Source: Streptomyces clavuligerus
Lineage (GTDB): Bacteria > Actinomycetota > Actinomycetes > Streptomycetales > Streptomycetaceae
DNA length: 64,000 bases
Assembly: GCF_005519465.1 (NCBI RefSeq)
Contig: NZ_CP027858.1
Location: 930,001 to 994,000 of the forward strand
Reading direction: 5' to 3'
Position 1 is the first letter of the stretch; each line of letters begins with the position of its first letter. The translations under genes were made by a program, and so were the position numbers. Below are positions 55,084-64,000 of this stretch, piece after piece. Below the pieces are notes generated by a model that was not told the DNA's origin, did no database searches, and saw only the letters and a list, made by a program, of their open reading frames with translations.

Positions 55084-56226
55084 TCAGGACTCGGGGGCGG
55101 CGAGCCGGTCGGTGATCAGTTGCATGTCGGAGCCGGTGACGAAGCGGGCGAGGTCCCGTCGGCCGCCGCGGCCGAGGGCCGCCCCGTCGGCGAGGAGCCG
55201 GCCGAGGACGGCCGCCTTGCGGGGGCCCTGGACCCCGAGGGCCAGCTCGGGGTGGTCCTCCAGCGGCCCTTCGACGTCGATGAGCCGGACGACGATGTCG
55301 TCGCGGTGGAAGACGGTGCTGCCGGCCACGGGGCCCGCCGGGTCGTCGGCCGCCAGCTCGTCCTGCCGGGAGAGCAGCCGGGCCACGGCGAGGCCGCAGT
55401 CCTTCTTGGCGCGGTAGAGGAGGGCGTGCCGGTTGACCTCGTCGGGTCCGCGTCCGTCGGCGCTGACGTGGTGGACGGCGGGGAGCGCGGCGCGGGTGAA
55501 GAAGAGCCGGGCCGAGTTGCCGTCGTCGAGGTCCCGGTCCTGCTCCAGATAGGGGTTGATGGCCTCCTCGACGGCCCGTACCTCGGGCTGCCGGGCGACA
55601 TGGCGCAGGGCGGCCATCAGATCGCCCTGGACCTCGATGGCGCGGACCACCCGGTTGCCGTGCATGAAGAGGGAGGTGCGGCGGAGCCGGGTCTGGTCGT
55701 CCACCCGGGCGGACGGCGAGCTGTACCCGGCGAGGATCTTCGCCACGGCCTGCTCGCTGCCGGGCTTGACGGTGAAGGTCAGCGCGTGGCGGACGACTCC
55801 GTCACCGACCCGGGGGAAGGGCTGGAGGCCGCCTCTGGGCTGCCGCTGCCGCCCGCCGCCGGGCTCCGGACCGGTCTCGAACGCCTGGCCGGTCTCCCGC
55901 AGCACGCTGAACCGCAGCGAGCGGGTGTCCCGGACACAGCTGTGCAGGGGCATGACCGTTCTGACGTGTTCCTCGCTGTTGACCCAGGCGAGGAAGGGGG
56001 GCGCGCTCTCCCATTCGCTGGTGATCAGCCACTGGGAGGGGTTCTCGATGGACTGGCAGAGCTGGTCGCTGATGTGGCCCGGCACCGACGCCACATGGTT
56101 GCGCATGTGCTCGTAGGCGTCGAGGAACTGCTTCTGGCATCCGTCGTAGAGATCCAGCAGCAGGACGACCCGGAGCCGGGAGCCGTCGAAGGCGGACTGC
56201 GCTATACGTTCGGACAACGTCGTCAT
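55084..56226 (-). CDS. whiE-ORFI: SchA/CurD-like protein (WhiE ORFI)
   Basis: 380 residues. N-terminal ferredoxin-like antibiotic-biosynthesis-monooxygenase domain (about 15-110, [29 protein letters not shown]) followed by the SchA/CurD domain (about 140-380, [37 protein letters not shown]). Such proteins open spore-pigment clusters (whiE, sch, cur); an oxidation role is suspected but unproven. First gene of the minus-strand run, 37 bases before the cupin gene. Confidence 0.92.
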   Translation of the reverse strand: MTTLSERIAQSAFDGSRLRVVLLLDLYDGCQKQFLDAYEHMRNHVASVPGHISDQLCQSIENPSQWLITSEWESAPPFLAWVNSEEHVRTVMPLHSCVRDTRSLRFSVLRETGQAFETGPEPGGGRQRQPRGGLQPFPRVGDGVVRHALTFTVKPGSEQAVAKILAGYSSPSARVDDQTRLRRTSLFMHGNRVVRAIEVQGDLMAALRHVARQPEVRAVEEAINPYLEQDRDLDDGNSARLFFTRAALPAVHHVSADGRGPDEVNRHALLYRAKKDCGLAVARLLSRQDELAADDPAGPVAGSTVFHRDDIVVRLIDVEGPLEDHPELALGVQGPRKAAVLGRLLADGAALGRGGRRDLARFVTGSDMQLITDRLAAPES

Positions 56227-56463
56227 TCCTCTTCACTCCTTCGCGACCGCGGCGCCGCCTCGGAAAGGGCCCGTCGCCGGTCATCGGTGGAAGCGCCGCC
56301 GTGCGCGGTGGTCGGCCGGCGCGGCGGCTGCGGGTGAGCCGCCCGGGGTCCCGGGGCGCTCCCGTGAACCGATCGTGATGCGGCACCACGTGTGGCGCGA
56401 GAGATGGGCACCGTACGAGTGAATGGGCGGGGCAAGCGGGCCCATGACGGGCACACAGATTCC

Positions 56464-58119
56464 ATGCAAGGGACCGCTGAGAACGCCAAGAAATCCGAGA
56501 CCGCCGACCTGAGGGTGCCGATCCTGATCGTGGGCGGGTCCCTGGTGGGCCTGTCCGCCTCGATGTTCCTGAGCCGTCACGGTGTGGGGCATCTGCTGGT
56601 GGAGAAGCACGCGGGGACCTCCACGCATCCGCGCGGGCGGGGCATCAACGTCCGCTCGATGGAGCTGTTCCGCCGGGCGGGGGTGGAGCGGGACATCCGC
56701 GCGGCGGCGGCCGTGCTGGCGCCGAACCACGGCATCCTCCAGGCCGCCTCGCTGACCGGCGACGACCAGTCGTGGCTGTTCAAGGAGATCGACCCGGGTG
56801 GCGGGCTGTCCCGGATCAGCCCCGCGAGCTGGTGTCTGTGCAGCCAGAACGACATCGAACCGGTACTGGCGAAACGTTCCGCCGAGGCGGGTGCCCAGCT
56901 CCGGTTCGGTACCGGGCTGCTCTCCTTCACCCAGGACCCGACGGGGGTGAGCGCCCTGGTGGCGGACCGGGCGACCGGGGAGCGGACCACCGTACGGGCG
57001 GACTACCTGGTCGCGGCCGACGGTCCGCGCAGCCCCGTGCGGGAGGCCCTGCGCATCGGCCAGAGCGGGTCCGGCGAGCTGTTCCACAATGTGAGCCTGA
57101 CGTTCACCTCGCGCGGGCTCATCGACATCGTCGGCGACCGGCGTTTCATCGTCTGCTATCTGACGGCGCCGGGCGCGGACGGGGCGCTGCTGCCCGTGGA
57201 CAACGCCGAGCGGTGGGTGTTCCACGCGCCCTGGCACCCGGAGCGCGGGGAGACGCTGGAGGAGTTCACCGACGAGCGCTGCCGGCAGCACATCCGGCGC
57301 GCGGTCGGGGCACCGGACCTGGATGTGGAGATCACCGGGAAGGCCCCGTGGCACGCCGCCGAACGGGTGGCCCGGCGCTATGGCGCGGGCCGGGTGCTGC
57401 TGGCCGGGGACGCGGCGCACGAGATGTCCCCGACGGGCGCCTTCGGCTCCAACACCGGCATCCAGGACGCCCACAACCTGGCCTGGAAGCTGGCGGCGGT
57501 CCTGAAGGGCTGGGCCGGGCAGGGCCTGATCGACACCTATGGACAGGAGCGGCTGCCGGTGGCGCGGGCGACCGGCGAACGGGCCTCGGCGCGCTCGGCC
57601 GAGCACAGCCACCCCGGGTACGCGGCCCCGGTGCTGCCCGGCGGCCCGCGCGGCGGGGTGCTGACCGTCGCGATGGGCTACGGCTATCCGGCGGGCGCCG
57701 TCATCGGGGTGGACCCGGCCCGCCCGGTGGTCCCGGACCGGCTCGCGCTGACCGGGGAGCCCGGGACGCGCGCCCCGCATCTGTGGGTGCGCCGGGACGG
57801 CGAGCGGCTGTCGACGCTCGATCTGTACGAACGCTCGATGGTGCTGCTGTGCGGTGAGGGGGCGGTGTGGCGCGATGCCGCGCACAAGGCGGCGGCCCGG
57901 CTCTCCGTGCCGCTGGACGTGTACGCCGTCGGCGACGGGCCGCTCGCCGATCTGGTGCCGGAGGAGGGGTGCGACTGGACGGCCACCCATGGGACGACGG
58001 CGGAGGGCGCGCTGCTGGTCCGCCCGGACGGCTTTGTCGCCTGGCGCTCGCCGGGCGGCGCGCTGGACCCGGAGAAGGCGGTCGAGGAGGCGCTGGCCGA
58101 CATCCTCAGACTGCGCTAG
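56464..58119 (+). CDS. whiE-ORFVIII: FAD-dependent polyketide hydroxylase (WhiE ORFVIII)
   Basis: 551 residues, aromatic-ring monooxygenase using FAD and NAD(P)H. FAD site near the N-terminus (VPILIVGGSLVGLSASMFLS), middle DG motif in YLVAADGPRSPVR, and GDAAHEMSPTGAFGSNTG loop. C-terminal thioredoxin-like domain as in PgaE/TcmG types. Divergent from ORFI across 237 bases, exactly as whiE ORFVIII. Start uncertain: ATG 56464 precedes the domain but has no strong ribosome site; GTG 56392 or ATG 56404 are alternatives. Confidence 0.92.
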   Translation: MQGTAENAKKSETADLRVPILIVGGSLVGLSASMFLSRHGVGHLLVEKHAGTSTHPRGRGINVRSMELFRRAGVERDIRAAAAVLAPNHGILQAASLTGDDQSWLFKEIDPGGGLSRISPASWCLCSQNDIEPVLAKRSAEAGAQLRFGTGLLSFTQDPTGVSALVADRATGERTTVRADYLVAADGPRSPVREALRIGQSGSGELFHNVSLTFTSRGLIDIVGDRRFIVCYLTAPGADGALLPVDNAERWVFHAPWHPERGETLEEFTDERCRQHIRRAVGAPDLDVEITGKAPWHAAERVARRYGAGRVLLAGDAAHEMSPTGAFGSNTGIQDAHNLAWKLAAVLKGWAGQGLIDTYGQERLPVARATGERASARSAEHSHPGYAAPVLPGGPRGGVLTVAMGYGYPAGAVIGVDPARPVVPDRLALTGEPGTRAPHLWVRRDGERLSTLDLYERSMVLLCGEGAVWRDAAHKAAARLSVPLDVYAVGDGPLADLVPEEGCDWTATHGTTAEGALLVRPDGFVAWRSPGGALDPEKAVEEALADILRLR

Positions 58120-58260
58120 GGAGTGCCGGGGGGTGGGGGCGCACGGTGGGGGCGGAGGTCACACGCGTGACGAGATTTACCCAAAGGGGTCACGCGGGTG
58201 ACCTTCGCGTTCTACCGTGCGCGGATGGCCCACCGGTTGCGGGAGGTGTAGAAAGAGGAC

Positions 58261-60987
58261 ATGGCCGCACGTTACGGTCGCCCACGCTCGGTTCTGCGGA
58301 TGCGGACCGTGGCCGGGCAGGTCTTCCTCCTCCAAGTGGTGATCGTGCTGCTGCTCGTCGCGGCGGGCATCGTCGCGCTGGTGCTCCAGGCGCACGCGGA
58401 CAGCGAACGGGAGGCCGTCCACCGCTCCGAGTCCGTGGCCTCGACCTTCGCCAGCGCACCGGGGGTCGCCGCCGCGCTGCGGAGCCCGGACCCGACGGCG
58501 CTGCTCCAGCCCAGCGCCGAGGAGGCCAGGCGGCGCTCCGAGGTCGACTTCATCTCGGTACTGAGCACCGAGGGCATCCGCTACACCCACCCCGCGCCGG
58601 ACGGGATCGGCAAGAAGTTCATCGGCGACTTCACCCCGGCGCTCCACGGCGAAGTGGTCACCCAGCAGCTCACGGGCTCCATCGGGGAGATCGTCCAGGC
58701 GGTGGTCCCCGTCTGGGGACCGGACCGGAAGGTGGTCGGCCTGGTCGCCGCCGGGGTGACGATCTCCAAGGTCAACACGGTCGTGGAGGACCAGTTCCCG
58801 CTGCTGTTCGGGGTGAGCGCGGTGGTCCTGCTGCTGACCACCGGCGGCACCGCGCTGGTCACCCGGCGGCTGCGGCGGCAGACCCACGGTCTGGGGCCGG
58901 AGGAGATGACCCGGATGTACGAGCACCACGACGCCGTGCTGCACGCGGTGCGCGAAGGGGTGCTCATCGTGGGCGACGGGGGGCGGCTGCTGCTCGTCAA
59001 CGACGAGGCCCGGCGGCTCCTCGGGCTGCCCGCGGCCGTCGAGGGCCGCCGCGTCGCCGATCTCGGCCTCGACCCGTCGACCGCGCGGCTGCTGGCGTCC
59101 GGCCGGGTCGTCACCGACGAGGTGCACCAGGTCGGGGACCGGCTGCTCGCCGTCAACCAGCGTCCCACCGACCGCGACGGCGGCCCGCCCGGCAGTGTGG
59201 CCACCCTCCGGGACACCACCGAGCTGCGGGCGCTCACCGGCCGGGCGGACGTGGCCAGGGCCCGGCTCAAACTGCTGTACGACGCGGGGGCCGAGATCGG
59301 CACCACCCTCGATGTGCAGCGCACCTGCGAGGAGCTGGCGGGCTTCACCGTGGGCCGGTTCGCCGACTTCGCCACCGTCGACCTGGTGGACGCGGTGCTG
59401 CGGGGCGAGGAGCCGCGGGCGACCGGGGCGGGCGAGGAGATGCGGCGGGTCGCGGTGGGCGGGCTCGGCGACGAGACCGCCCACTTCGCCCTCGGCACCA
59501 CCATCCGCTATCTGACGACGACCCGCATGGGCGCCGGGCTCAACCAGGGCGAGGGCATCCTGGAACGGGAGCTGCCCGCGTACGACGGCTGGCAGCAGCA
59601 GTCCCCCGAACGCGCCGCCCGGCTGGTGGCGGCGGGCTTCCACTCGATGATCGCGGTACCGCTGCGGGCGCGCGGGGCGATCCTCGGCGTGGCGATGTTC
59701 TGGCGTTCGCAGACACCCGAACCCTTCGAGGAGGAGGACCGCTCCCTCGCCGAGGAGCTGGTGGCCCGCGCCGCGGTCAGCGTCGACAACGCCCGCCGCT
59801 ACAGCCGCGAGCACACGATGGCGGTGGCGCTCCAGCGCAGTCTGCTGCCCCGGACGCTGCCCGAGCAGAGCGCCCTCGACATCGCCTCCCGCTACCGCCC
59901 CGCCCAGGCGGGCGCCGGGGGGCTCGGCGGCGTCGGCGGCGACTGGTTCGACATCATCCCGCTGCCGGGGGCACGGGTGGCGCTCGTGGTGGGCGACGTG
60001 GTGGGCCACGGGCTGCACGCGGCGGCCACCATGGGGCGGCTGCGGACGGCGGTGCACAACTTCTCCACGCTGGACCTGCCGCCGGACGAGCTGCTGTGGC
60101 ACCTGGACGAGCTGGTGGCCCGTCTCGACCAGGACGAGACGGGGAACGGGGCCGAGGCGGGGGTCACCGGCGCGACCTGTCTCTACGCCATCTACGACCC
60201 CTCGTCCGGCCGGTGCACGGTGGCGCGCGCGGGCCATCTCCAGCCGCTGGTGCTGCGCCCCGACGGCTCCGCCTTCTTCGCGGAGGTGCCGGGCGGGCCG
60301 CCGCTGGGGCTCGGCGGGATGCCGTACGAGACCCTGGACGTGGACCTGCCCGAGGGCAGTTCGCTGGTGCTGTACACGGACGGCTTGGTCGAGGACCGCG
60401 AACGGGACATGGACGAGGGGCTCGACCTGCTGCGGCGGACCGTCGGGGGGCATCCGGAGCGCACCCCGGACGAGATCTGCGACGCGGTGCTCGGCGCGCT
60501 GCTGCCACAGCGCCCCCGGGACGACGTCGCCCTGCTGGTGGGCCGGGCCCGCAGGCTGGAGTCCGACCGGGTGGCCGAGTGGGACGTCCCGTCGGACCCG
60601 TCGGCGGTGGGCGAGGTGCGGTCGGCGGTGACCCGGCGGCTGACCGACTGGGGCATGGGGGAGGAGGCGTTCACGACCGAGCTGATCCTCAGTGAGCTGG
60701 TGACCAACGCGATCCGCTACGCCGCGGGCCCGATCCGGGTGCGGCTGATCCGGGACCGTACGCTGATCTGCGAGGTGTCGGACCACAGCAGTACGTCGCC
60801 GCATCTGCGGCAGGCGGCGAGCACCGACGAGGGGGGCCGGGGGCTCTTCCTCGTGGCCCAGTTCGCGGACCGCTGGGGGACCCGTTACACCGTGGACGGC
60901 AAGGTGATCTGGACGGAGCAGCCGCTCTCGGGACCGGACGCGGAGGCGGGGCCGGAGTCCGGCGCGCAGCCGGGCGCGGGGGTCTGA
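58261..60987 (+). CDS. SpoIIE-type phosphatase sensor with PAS, GAF and HATPase domains
   Basis: 908 residues. TM1 (about 19-43), an extracytoplasmic Cache-like sensor (about 45-175), TM2 (about 178-200), a PAS domain (about 220-330), GAF (about 345-515), a SpoIIE-type PP2C phosphatase (about 525-755, GGDWFDIIPLPG, VGDVVGHGLHAA, LVLYTDGLVEDR, DDVALLV) and a C-terminal RsbW-like HATPase (about 770-890, ELILSELVTNAIRYA, GGRGLFLVAQFADRWG). Phosphatase and kinase activities in one chain would let it switch an anti-sigma antagonist on and off in response to an external signal. It lies just downstream of the pigment hydroxylase gene on the same strand, but 141 bases apart. Confidence 0.92.
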   Translation: MAARYGRPRSVLRMRTVAGQVFLLQVVIVLLLVAAGIVALVLQAHADSEREAVHRSESVASTFASAPGVAAALRSPDPTALLQPSAEEARRRSEVDFISVLSTEGIRYTHPAPDGIGKKFIGDFTPALHGEVVTQQLTGSIGEIVQAVVPVWGPDRKVVGLVAAGVTISKVNTVVEDQFPLLFGVSAVVLLLTTGGTALVTRRLRRQTHGLGPEEMTRMYEHHDAVLHAVREGVLIVGDGGRLLLVNDEARRLLGLPAAVEGRRVADLGLDPSTARLLASGRVVTDEVHQVGDRLLAVNQRPTDRDGGPPGSVATLRDTTELRALTGRADVARARLKLLYDAGAEIGTTLDVQRTCEELAGFTVGRFADFATVDLVDAVLRGEEPRATGAGEEMRRVAVGGLGDETAHFALGTTIRYLTTTRMGAGLNQGEGILERELPAYDGWQQQSPERAARLVAAGFHSMIAVPLRARGAILGVAMFWRSQTPEPFEEEDRSLAEELVARAAVSVDNARRYSREHTMAVALQRSLLPRTLPEQSALDIASRYRPAQAGAGGLGGVGGDWFDIIPLPGARVALVVGDVVGHGLHAAATMGRLRTAVHNFSTLDLPPDELLWHLDELVARLDQDETGNGAEAGVTGATCLYAIYDPSSGRCTVARAGHLQPLVLRPDGSAFFAEVPGGPPLGLGGMPYETLDVDLPEGSSLVLYTDGLVEDRERDMDEGLDLLRRTVGGHPERTPDEICDAVLGALLPQRPRDDVALLVGRARRLESDRVAEWDVPSDPSAVGEVRSAVTRRLTDWGMGEEAFTTELILSELVTNAIRYAAGPIRVRLIRDRTLICEVSDHSSTSPHLRQAASTDEGGRGLFLVAQFADRWGTRYTVDGKVIWTEQPLSGPDAEAGPESGAQPGAGV

Positions 60988-61009
60988 GCGGCGCGGACGG
61001 CGGGGCGGC

Positions 61010-62041
61010 GTGAGGGACGGGGGCGGCGTGAACGGCACGGATGGCGCGGGCGGTGCGGGCGCTACGGCCCGCGCGGACGGCAGTGTGAGCGGCGCGGGCG
61101 GTGCGGACGGTGCGGTGGGCGCGAGCCGCCCGGATGGCGGCGGGGCCCGCGCGGATGCCGGTGCGGGCGGCGCAGGCGGTACGAGCGGTACGGCCCGCGC
61201 GGACGGCCGTGCGAACAGCACAGGCAGTGCGGGCGGCGGGGGCGGCGGGGTGCGGGCCCTGTGGATCGGCGGGCCGCCCGCGGCGGGCAAGACCACGGTG
61301 GCGAGGCTGCTGGCGCGCCGCCGCGGGCTGCGCCGGTACAGCGCGGACGCGCACACCTGGAGCCACCGGGACCGGGCCCTCGCGGCGGGACATCCGGCCG
61401 CCGTGCGCTGGGAGGCGCTGCCCCGGGCCGAGCGGTGGGCCGCGCCGCCCGCCGAGCTGCTGGCCATGTCGCTGCACCACGAGCGCGGCCCGATGGTCGC
61501 CGACGACGTCCGGGCGCTGCCGGCCGCGCCGCCCGCGGTGGTCGAGGGCACCCCCGTCACGCCGTCGGTCGCGGGGGTCGGCCGACACGCGCTCTGGCTG
61601 CTGCCGACCCGCCGGGTCCAGCGGGAACGGCTGGCCGAACGGGGCCTGGACCCGGGGCCGCTGGCCCTGTACGCGCAACTCGTCGACACCATCGAGGACG
61701 AGGTGGAACGGTACGGGGGCGCGGTGCTGCGGGTCGACGGCCGCCGCAGTGTCGAGGAGACCCTGGCCGAGGTCGAGCGCCACTTCGGCGACGCCCTGGC
61801 GGCGGGCGCCGCCTCCGCCGAGGAGCGCGGGGCGCTGCTGCGGTACGCGAACGGCGCCCTCGCGGAGCAGTACCGCGCCTTCGCCGCCCGGCCGTGGGCG
61901 CCGGGCGACGCGACGGCGACGGTGCTCGGCTTCGCCTGCGAGTGCGGCGCCCCGGCCTGCGCGGCGGACGTCCCCCTGTCCGTCCGCGCCTACGGCACCG
62001 GCCCGGCGCTGGCCCCGGGCCACCGCGCACCGCAGCGGTGA
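61010..62041 (+). CDS. P-loop NTPase of unknown role
   Basis: 343 residues if the first GTG is used. Walker A GGPPAAGKTT (about 87-96) in an ALWIGGPPAAGKTTVARLLA strand-loop-helix like small kinases. No nucleoside-kinase lid motif is recognised. The C-terminus has FACECGAPACAADVPLS (Cys-x-Cys-Gly-x3-Cys), a possible zinc site. The first 80 codons encode an Ala/Gly/Asp-rich repeat; GTG at 61250, just before the strand, is an alternative start. Convergent with the next gene. Confidence 0.65.
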   Translation: MRDGGGVNGTDGAGGAGATARADGSVSGAGGADGAVGASRPDGGGARADAGAGGAGGTSGTARADGRANSTGSAGGGGGGVRALWIGGPPAAGKTTVARLLARRRGLRRYSADAHTWSHRDRALAAGHPAAVRWEALPRAERWAAPPAELLAMSLHHERGPMVADDVRALPAAPPAVVEGTPVTPSVAGVGRHALWLLPTRRVQRERLAERGLDPGPLALYAQLVDTIEDEVERYGGAVLRVDGRRSVEETLAEVERHFGDALAAGAASAEERGALLRYANGALAEQYRAFAARPWAPGDATATVLGFACECGAPACAADVPLSVRAYGTGPALAPGHRAPQR

Positions 62042-62059
62042 CGACGGCGCACCCGCCGG

Positions 62060-62650
62060 TCAGGGGGCGAGCAGCCGGGTGCCGCAGTGGAGGTTCCAGC
62101 GGCCCGCGCGGGAGGTCAGGCCGGTGAGGGTCAGCGGGGCCGGGTCCAGGCGCCAGAAGACGGCGGCGGGCAGGTCCAGGGCGTGGACGAGGAGGGCGCG
62201 GACGACGGCGGGGTCGACCACCGCGAGGAGGCGTCCGCCGCCGGGGGGCAGCGCGTCCAGCCAGGTCCCGGCACGGGCGATCAGGGCGGTGAGGGGGTCG
62301 CCGCCGTGCGGGGCGGCCGACGGGTCGCTCAACCAGCGGGCCACGCCCTCGGGTTCGGCCGCGCTCACCTCCGCGAGGGTCCGGCCCTGCCAGCGGCCCA
62401 TCCCCCAGTCCGCGAGCGCGGGCACCGGCTCCGCCGCGAGCCCCAGCGCCTCGGCGGTCTCCCGGCACCGCAGGGAGGGCCCGGCGAGGGCCCGTCCGGC
62501 GGGCGGCAGGGCACCGGCCGCCGCCCGGGCGGCGGCCGAACCCGCCGGGTCCAGCGGGACGTCCGCCGCGAACCGGGCCTCCCGCAGTGCCGCGTTCACC
62601 GCCGGGGTGATCAACGCCAGTCGTAGAGTTCCCGCCGCCTTCGCCGTCAT
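62060..62650 (-). CDS. Histidine-phosphatase-superfamily protein lacking catalytic residues
   Basis: 196 residues. Overall pattern of the phosphoglycerate-mutase-like fold: N-terminal strand LALITPAVNAALREARF, GPSLRCRETAEALGL, GRWQGRTLAEVSA, and RLLAVVDPAVVRALLVHALD. In active members the first motif is L-x-RHG and the last contains an SHGG-type His; here they read ITPA and VDPA, so both histidines are missing. Only the middle Arg remains. It is divergent from the cobalamin riboswitch-cbtBA unit, so a role in cobalt or cobalamin handling is plausible but inferred. The ATG at 62650 follows GGGGGAAA. Confidence 0.72.
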   Translation of the reverse strand: MTAKAAGTLRLALITPAVNAALREARFAADVPLDPAGSAAARAAAGALPPAGRALAGPSLRCRETAEALGLAAEPVPALADWGMGRWQGRTLAEVSAAEPEGVARWLSDPSAAPHGGDPLTALIARAGTWLDALPPGGGRLLAVVDPAVVRALLVHALDLPAAVFWRLDPAPLTLTGLTSRAGRWNLHCGTRLLAP

Positions 62651-62721
62651 CGCCGTTTCCCCCGCCGTACGTAGTGTTTTCGGCCACGGCGCACCGTGGC
62701 GGCGCCCGCCCGCACACGATA

Positions 62722-62825
62722 CGGTCACGTGTACATGACGAGATGACGGAAGTCCGGTGGGAATCCGGCACGGTCGCGCCACTGTGTCCACCCCGTACGC
62801 GGGGCGGGGGAGTCAGACCCGGTGT
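62722..62825 (+). ncRNA. Cobalamin riboswitch
   Basis: Contains the diagnostic core GTCCGGTGGGAATCCGGCAC followed by GGTCGCGCCACTGT (to about 62784) and a later AGTCAGACCC (62810-62819), the conserved boxes of adenosylcobalamin riboswitches. It lies 64 bases before cbtB. Binding of the coenzyme should shut off cobalt transporter expression. Ends are approximate. Confidence 0.85.
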
Positions 62826-62888
62826 CTCGTCCCAGCGCACCGCACCAGGCACCACGATCGGGACGCGTGTTCCCCAGGAGGTTCCACC

Positions 62889-63107
62889 ATGGCCCAGACC
62901 ACCGCTCCGGCCCCTGCCGCGGCACCGGCCATCACCCCCATATCGCTCAGGGAGATCGCCCCCTGGGCCGCCTTCTTCGGCGTACTGATGCTGATCCTGC
63001 TCTACTTCGTCGGCGCGGAGCAGGGCGCCACCGCCGTGTTCGCGGGCGATACCGTCCATGAGTGGGTCCACGACGGACGCCACCTGCTCGGCTTCCCCTG
63101 CCACTGA
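62889..63107 (+). CDS. cbtB: Cobalt transporter subunit CbtB
   Basis: 72 residues, one membrane segment (about 27-47) and a C-terminal His-rich tail (VHEWVHDGRHLLGFPCH) that probably binds cobalt. This is the standard CbtB form. The ATG at 62889 follows AGGAGG. It starts 21 bases before cbtA and is preceded by the cobalamin riboswitch. Confidence 0.92.
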   Translation: MAQTTAPAPAAAPAITPISLREIAPWAAFFGVLMLILLYFVGAEQGATAVFAGDTVHEWVHDGRHLLGFPCH

Positions 63108-63128
63108 ACCCGGGGGAACCACACCTTC

Positions 63129-63896
63129 ATGAACTCCACATCTGTCCGGGCCCTGCTGGTGCGCGGCATGCTCGCCGGGCTGGTCGCGGGAGCCGCCGCC
63201 CTGCTGGTGGCGTACTTCCTCGGCGAGGGCCCGGTGGACGCGGCGATCGCCTTCGAGGAGGCGAACAGCCATGAGCACGGCGGCGACGCGCCGGTCAGCC
63301 GGGCCGTGCAGGCCACGGCGGGGCTCGCGACCGGGGTCCTGGTCTTCGGTGTCGCGATCGGCGGCATCGCGGCCCTCGCCCACTGCGTCGCCCTCGGCCG
63401 GATCGGCCGCTTCGGGCCGCGTGCCACGGCCGCGCTGGTGGCGCTGGGCGCGCTGGTCACGGTGTACGTGGTGCCGTATCTGAAGTACCCGCCGAACCCG
63501 CCGGCCGTCGGCGACCCGGGCACCATCGGCCAACGCACCGCGCTCTACTTCCTGATGGTCGTGCTCAGTGTGCTGCTCGCGGTCGCGGCGGTGCTGCTGG
63601 GGCAGCGGCTGGCGCCGGGCCTCGGGAACGGGAACGCGGCGGTGGCGGCAGTGGCCGCCTTCGTCGTGGCGGTGGGGCTGGCGTTCGCGTTCCTGCCCTC
63701 CTTCGACGAGGTGCCGAAGGGGTTCCCGGCCACGGTGGTCTGGGAGTTCCGGCTGGCGACGCTCGCCGTCCACACCACGCTGTGGGCGGTGTACGGGCTG
63801 GTCTTCGGCCTGCTGGCGGAGCGGCTGCTCACCCCGGGCACGGCGGCTTCCGCGTCCGGCCGCGGCGGCGCGCGGACACCCGCCGCCCGACGCTGA
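63129..63896 (+). CDS. cbtA: Cobalt transporter subunit CbtA
   Basis: 255 residues, about five or six membrane segments (about 12-32, 65-88, 98-118, 140-160, 175-195, 215-235). Contains YLKYPPNPPAVGDPGTIGQR, a conserved loop of the CbtA family, and a His-containing loop SHEHGGDAP that could face the metal. With CbtB it is predicted to bring in cobalt for cobalamin synthesis; the mechanism is not well established. Confidence 0.92.
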   Translation: MNSTSVRALLVRGMLAGLVAGAAALLVAYFLGEGPVDAAIAFEEANSHEHGGDAPVSRAVQATAGLATGVLVFGVAIGGIAALAHCVALGRIGRFGPRATAALVALGALVTVYVVPYLKYPPNPPAVGDPGTIGQRTALYFLMVVLSVLLAVAAVLLGQRLAPGLGNGNAAVAAVAAFVVAVGLAFAFLPSFDEVPKGFPATVVWEFRLATLAVHTTLWAVYGLVFGLLAERLLTPGTAASASGRGGARTPAARR

Positions 63897-63933
63897 CCCG
63901 ACGCCGACCCGACGTCGACCCGGTGTGCCGGGT

Positions 63934-63979
63934 ACGCCCGCCCCGCCCGGGGCCCATGGTTTCCGGGCGGGGCGGGCGT
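63934..63979 (+). terminator. Terminator after cbtA
   Basis: ACGCCCGCCCCGCCCGG (63934-63950) pairs perfectly with CCGGGCGGGGCGGGCGT (63963-63979), followed by a T-rich stretch (CCGTTTCCTTC). Confidence 0.9.
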
Positions 63980-64000
63980 CCGTTTCCTTCAAGACCCCCG

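Noticed and set aside
58177..61692. A 1171-codon minus-strand open frame over the SpoIIE-type gene
   Set aside because: Composition artefact of the highly structured plus-strand protein.

Overview
The window is a very GC-rich actinomycete chromosome segment, almost certainly Streptomyces. The evidence is the third-position G/C bias, frequent GTG starts, AAGGAG-type ribosome sites, 4-base ATGA gene overlaps, rare TTA leucine codons, and two developmental loci typical of that genus. No tRNA, rRNA, CRISPR array, insertion sequence or phage gene was seen.

Layout. 0.7-8.9 kb: a complete SapB-type class III lanthipeptide locus (ramR, ramB, ramA, ramS, ramC). The 43-residue precursor gene has a near-perfectly duplicated core, and the transporter RamA carries a 321-residue repetitive tail. 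9.0-12.1 kb: glutamine amidotransferase, LacI-type regulator, GNAT acetyltransferase. 12.4-16.9 kb: a compact three-gene envelope cassette (membrane protein; solute-binding/vWA fusion lipoprotein; membrane-anchored solute-binding-like protein) with an unknown TTA-containing gene upstream. 18.1-26.6 kb: an RNHCP zinc-finger protein, then a xanthine dehydrogenase operon (FAD, 2Fe-2S and Mo subunits plus XdhC) divergent from a PucR-type regulator. 26.7-34.5 kb: ferric-iron ABC importer and an FhuF-type siderophore reductase, each preceded by a DmdR/IdeR-like iron box, with a small Cys protein, a TPR-like protein and a GntR regulator between them. 34.7-48.4 kb: DUF2637 membrane protein, HATPase, pyruvate oxidase PoxB, a degenerate PP2C-like protein, TrmB/LuxR regulator, DUF456 protein, exported GH95 glycosidase, SGNH esterase, and RsgA behind a short leader-like ORF. 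48.6-58.1 kb: beta-helix protein, O-methyltransferase, then a full whiE-type spore-pigment type II polyketide cluster with a divergent FAD hydroxylase. 58.3-64.0 kb: SpoIIE-type phosphatase sensor, P-loop protein, a histidine-phosphatase-like protein lacking its catalytic residues, and a cobalamin riboswitch controlling the cobalt transporter genes cbtB-cbtA.

How it fits together. The ram locus (aerial-hypha surfactant peptide) and the whiE locus (spore pigment) both serve sporulation. Four genes, including ramR, carry in-frame TTA codons and so are candidates for bldA control. The importer and FhuF form an iron-starvation regulon, and purine catabolism is local to xdh/pucR.

A recurring oddity is simple-sequence expansion inside coding genes. 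It shows as 42-residue tandem repeats in RamA, a roughly 197-residue insertion in XdhC, an exact 108-bp duplication in the PP2C-like gene, and 9-bp runs in the iron ATPase and the pigment cupin gene. Starts were chosen from ribosome sites and family length; starts flagged as uncertain are so marked.
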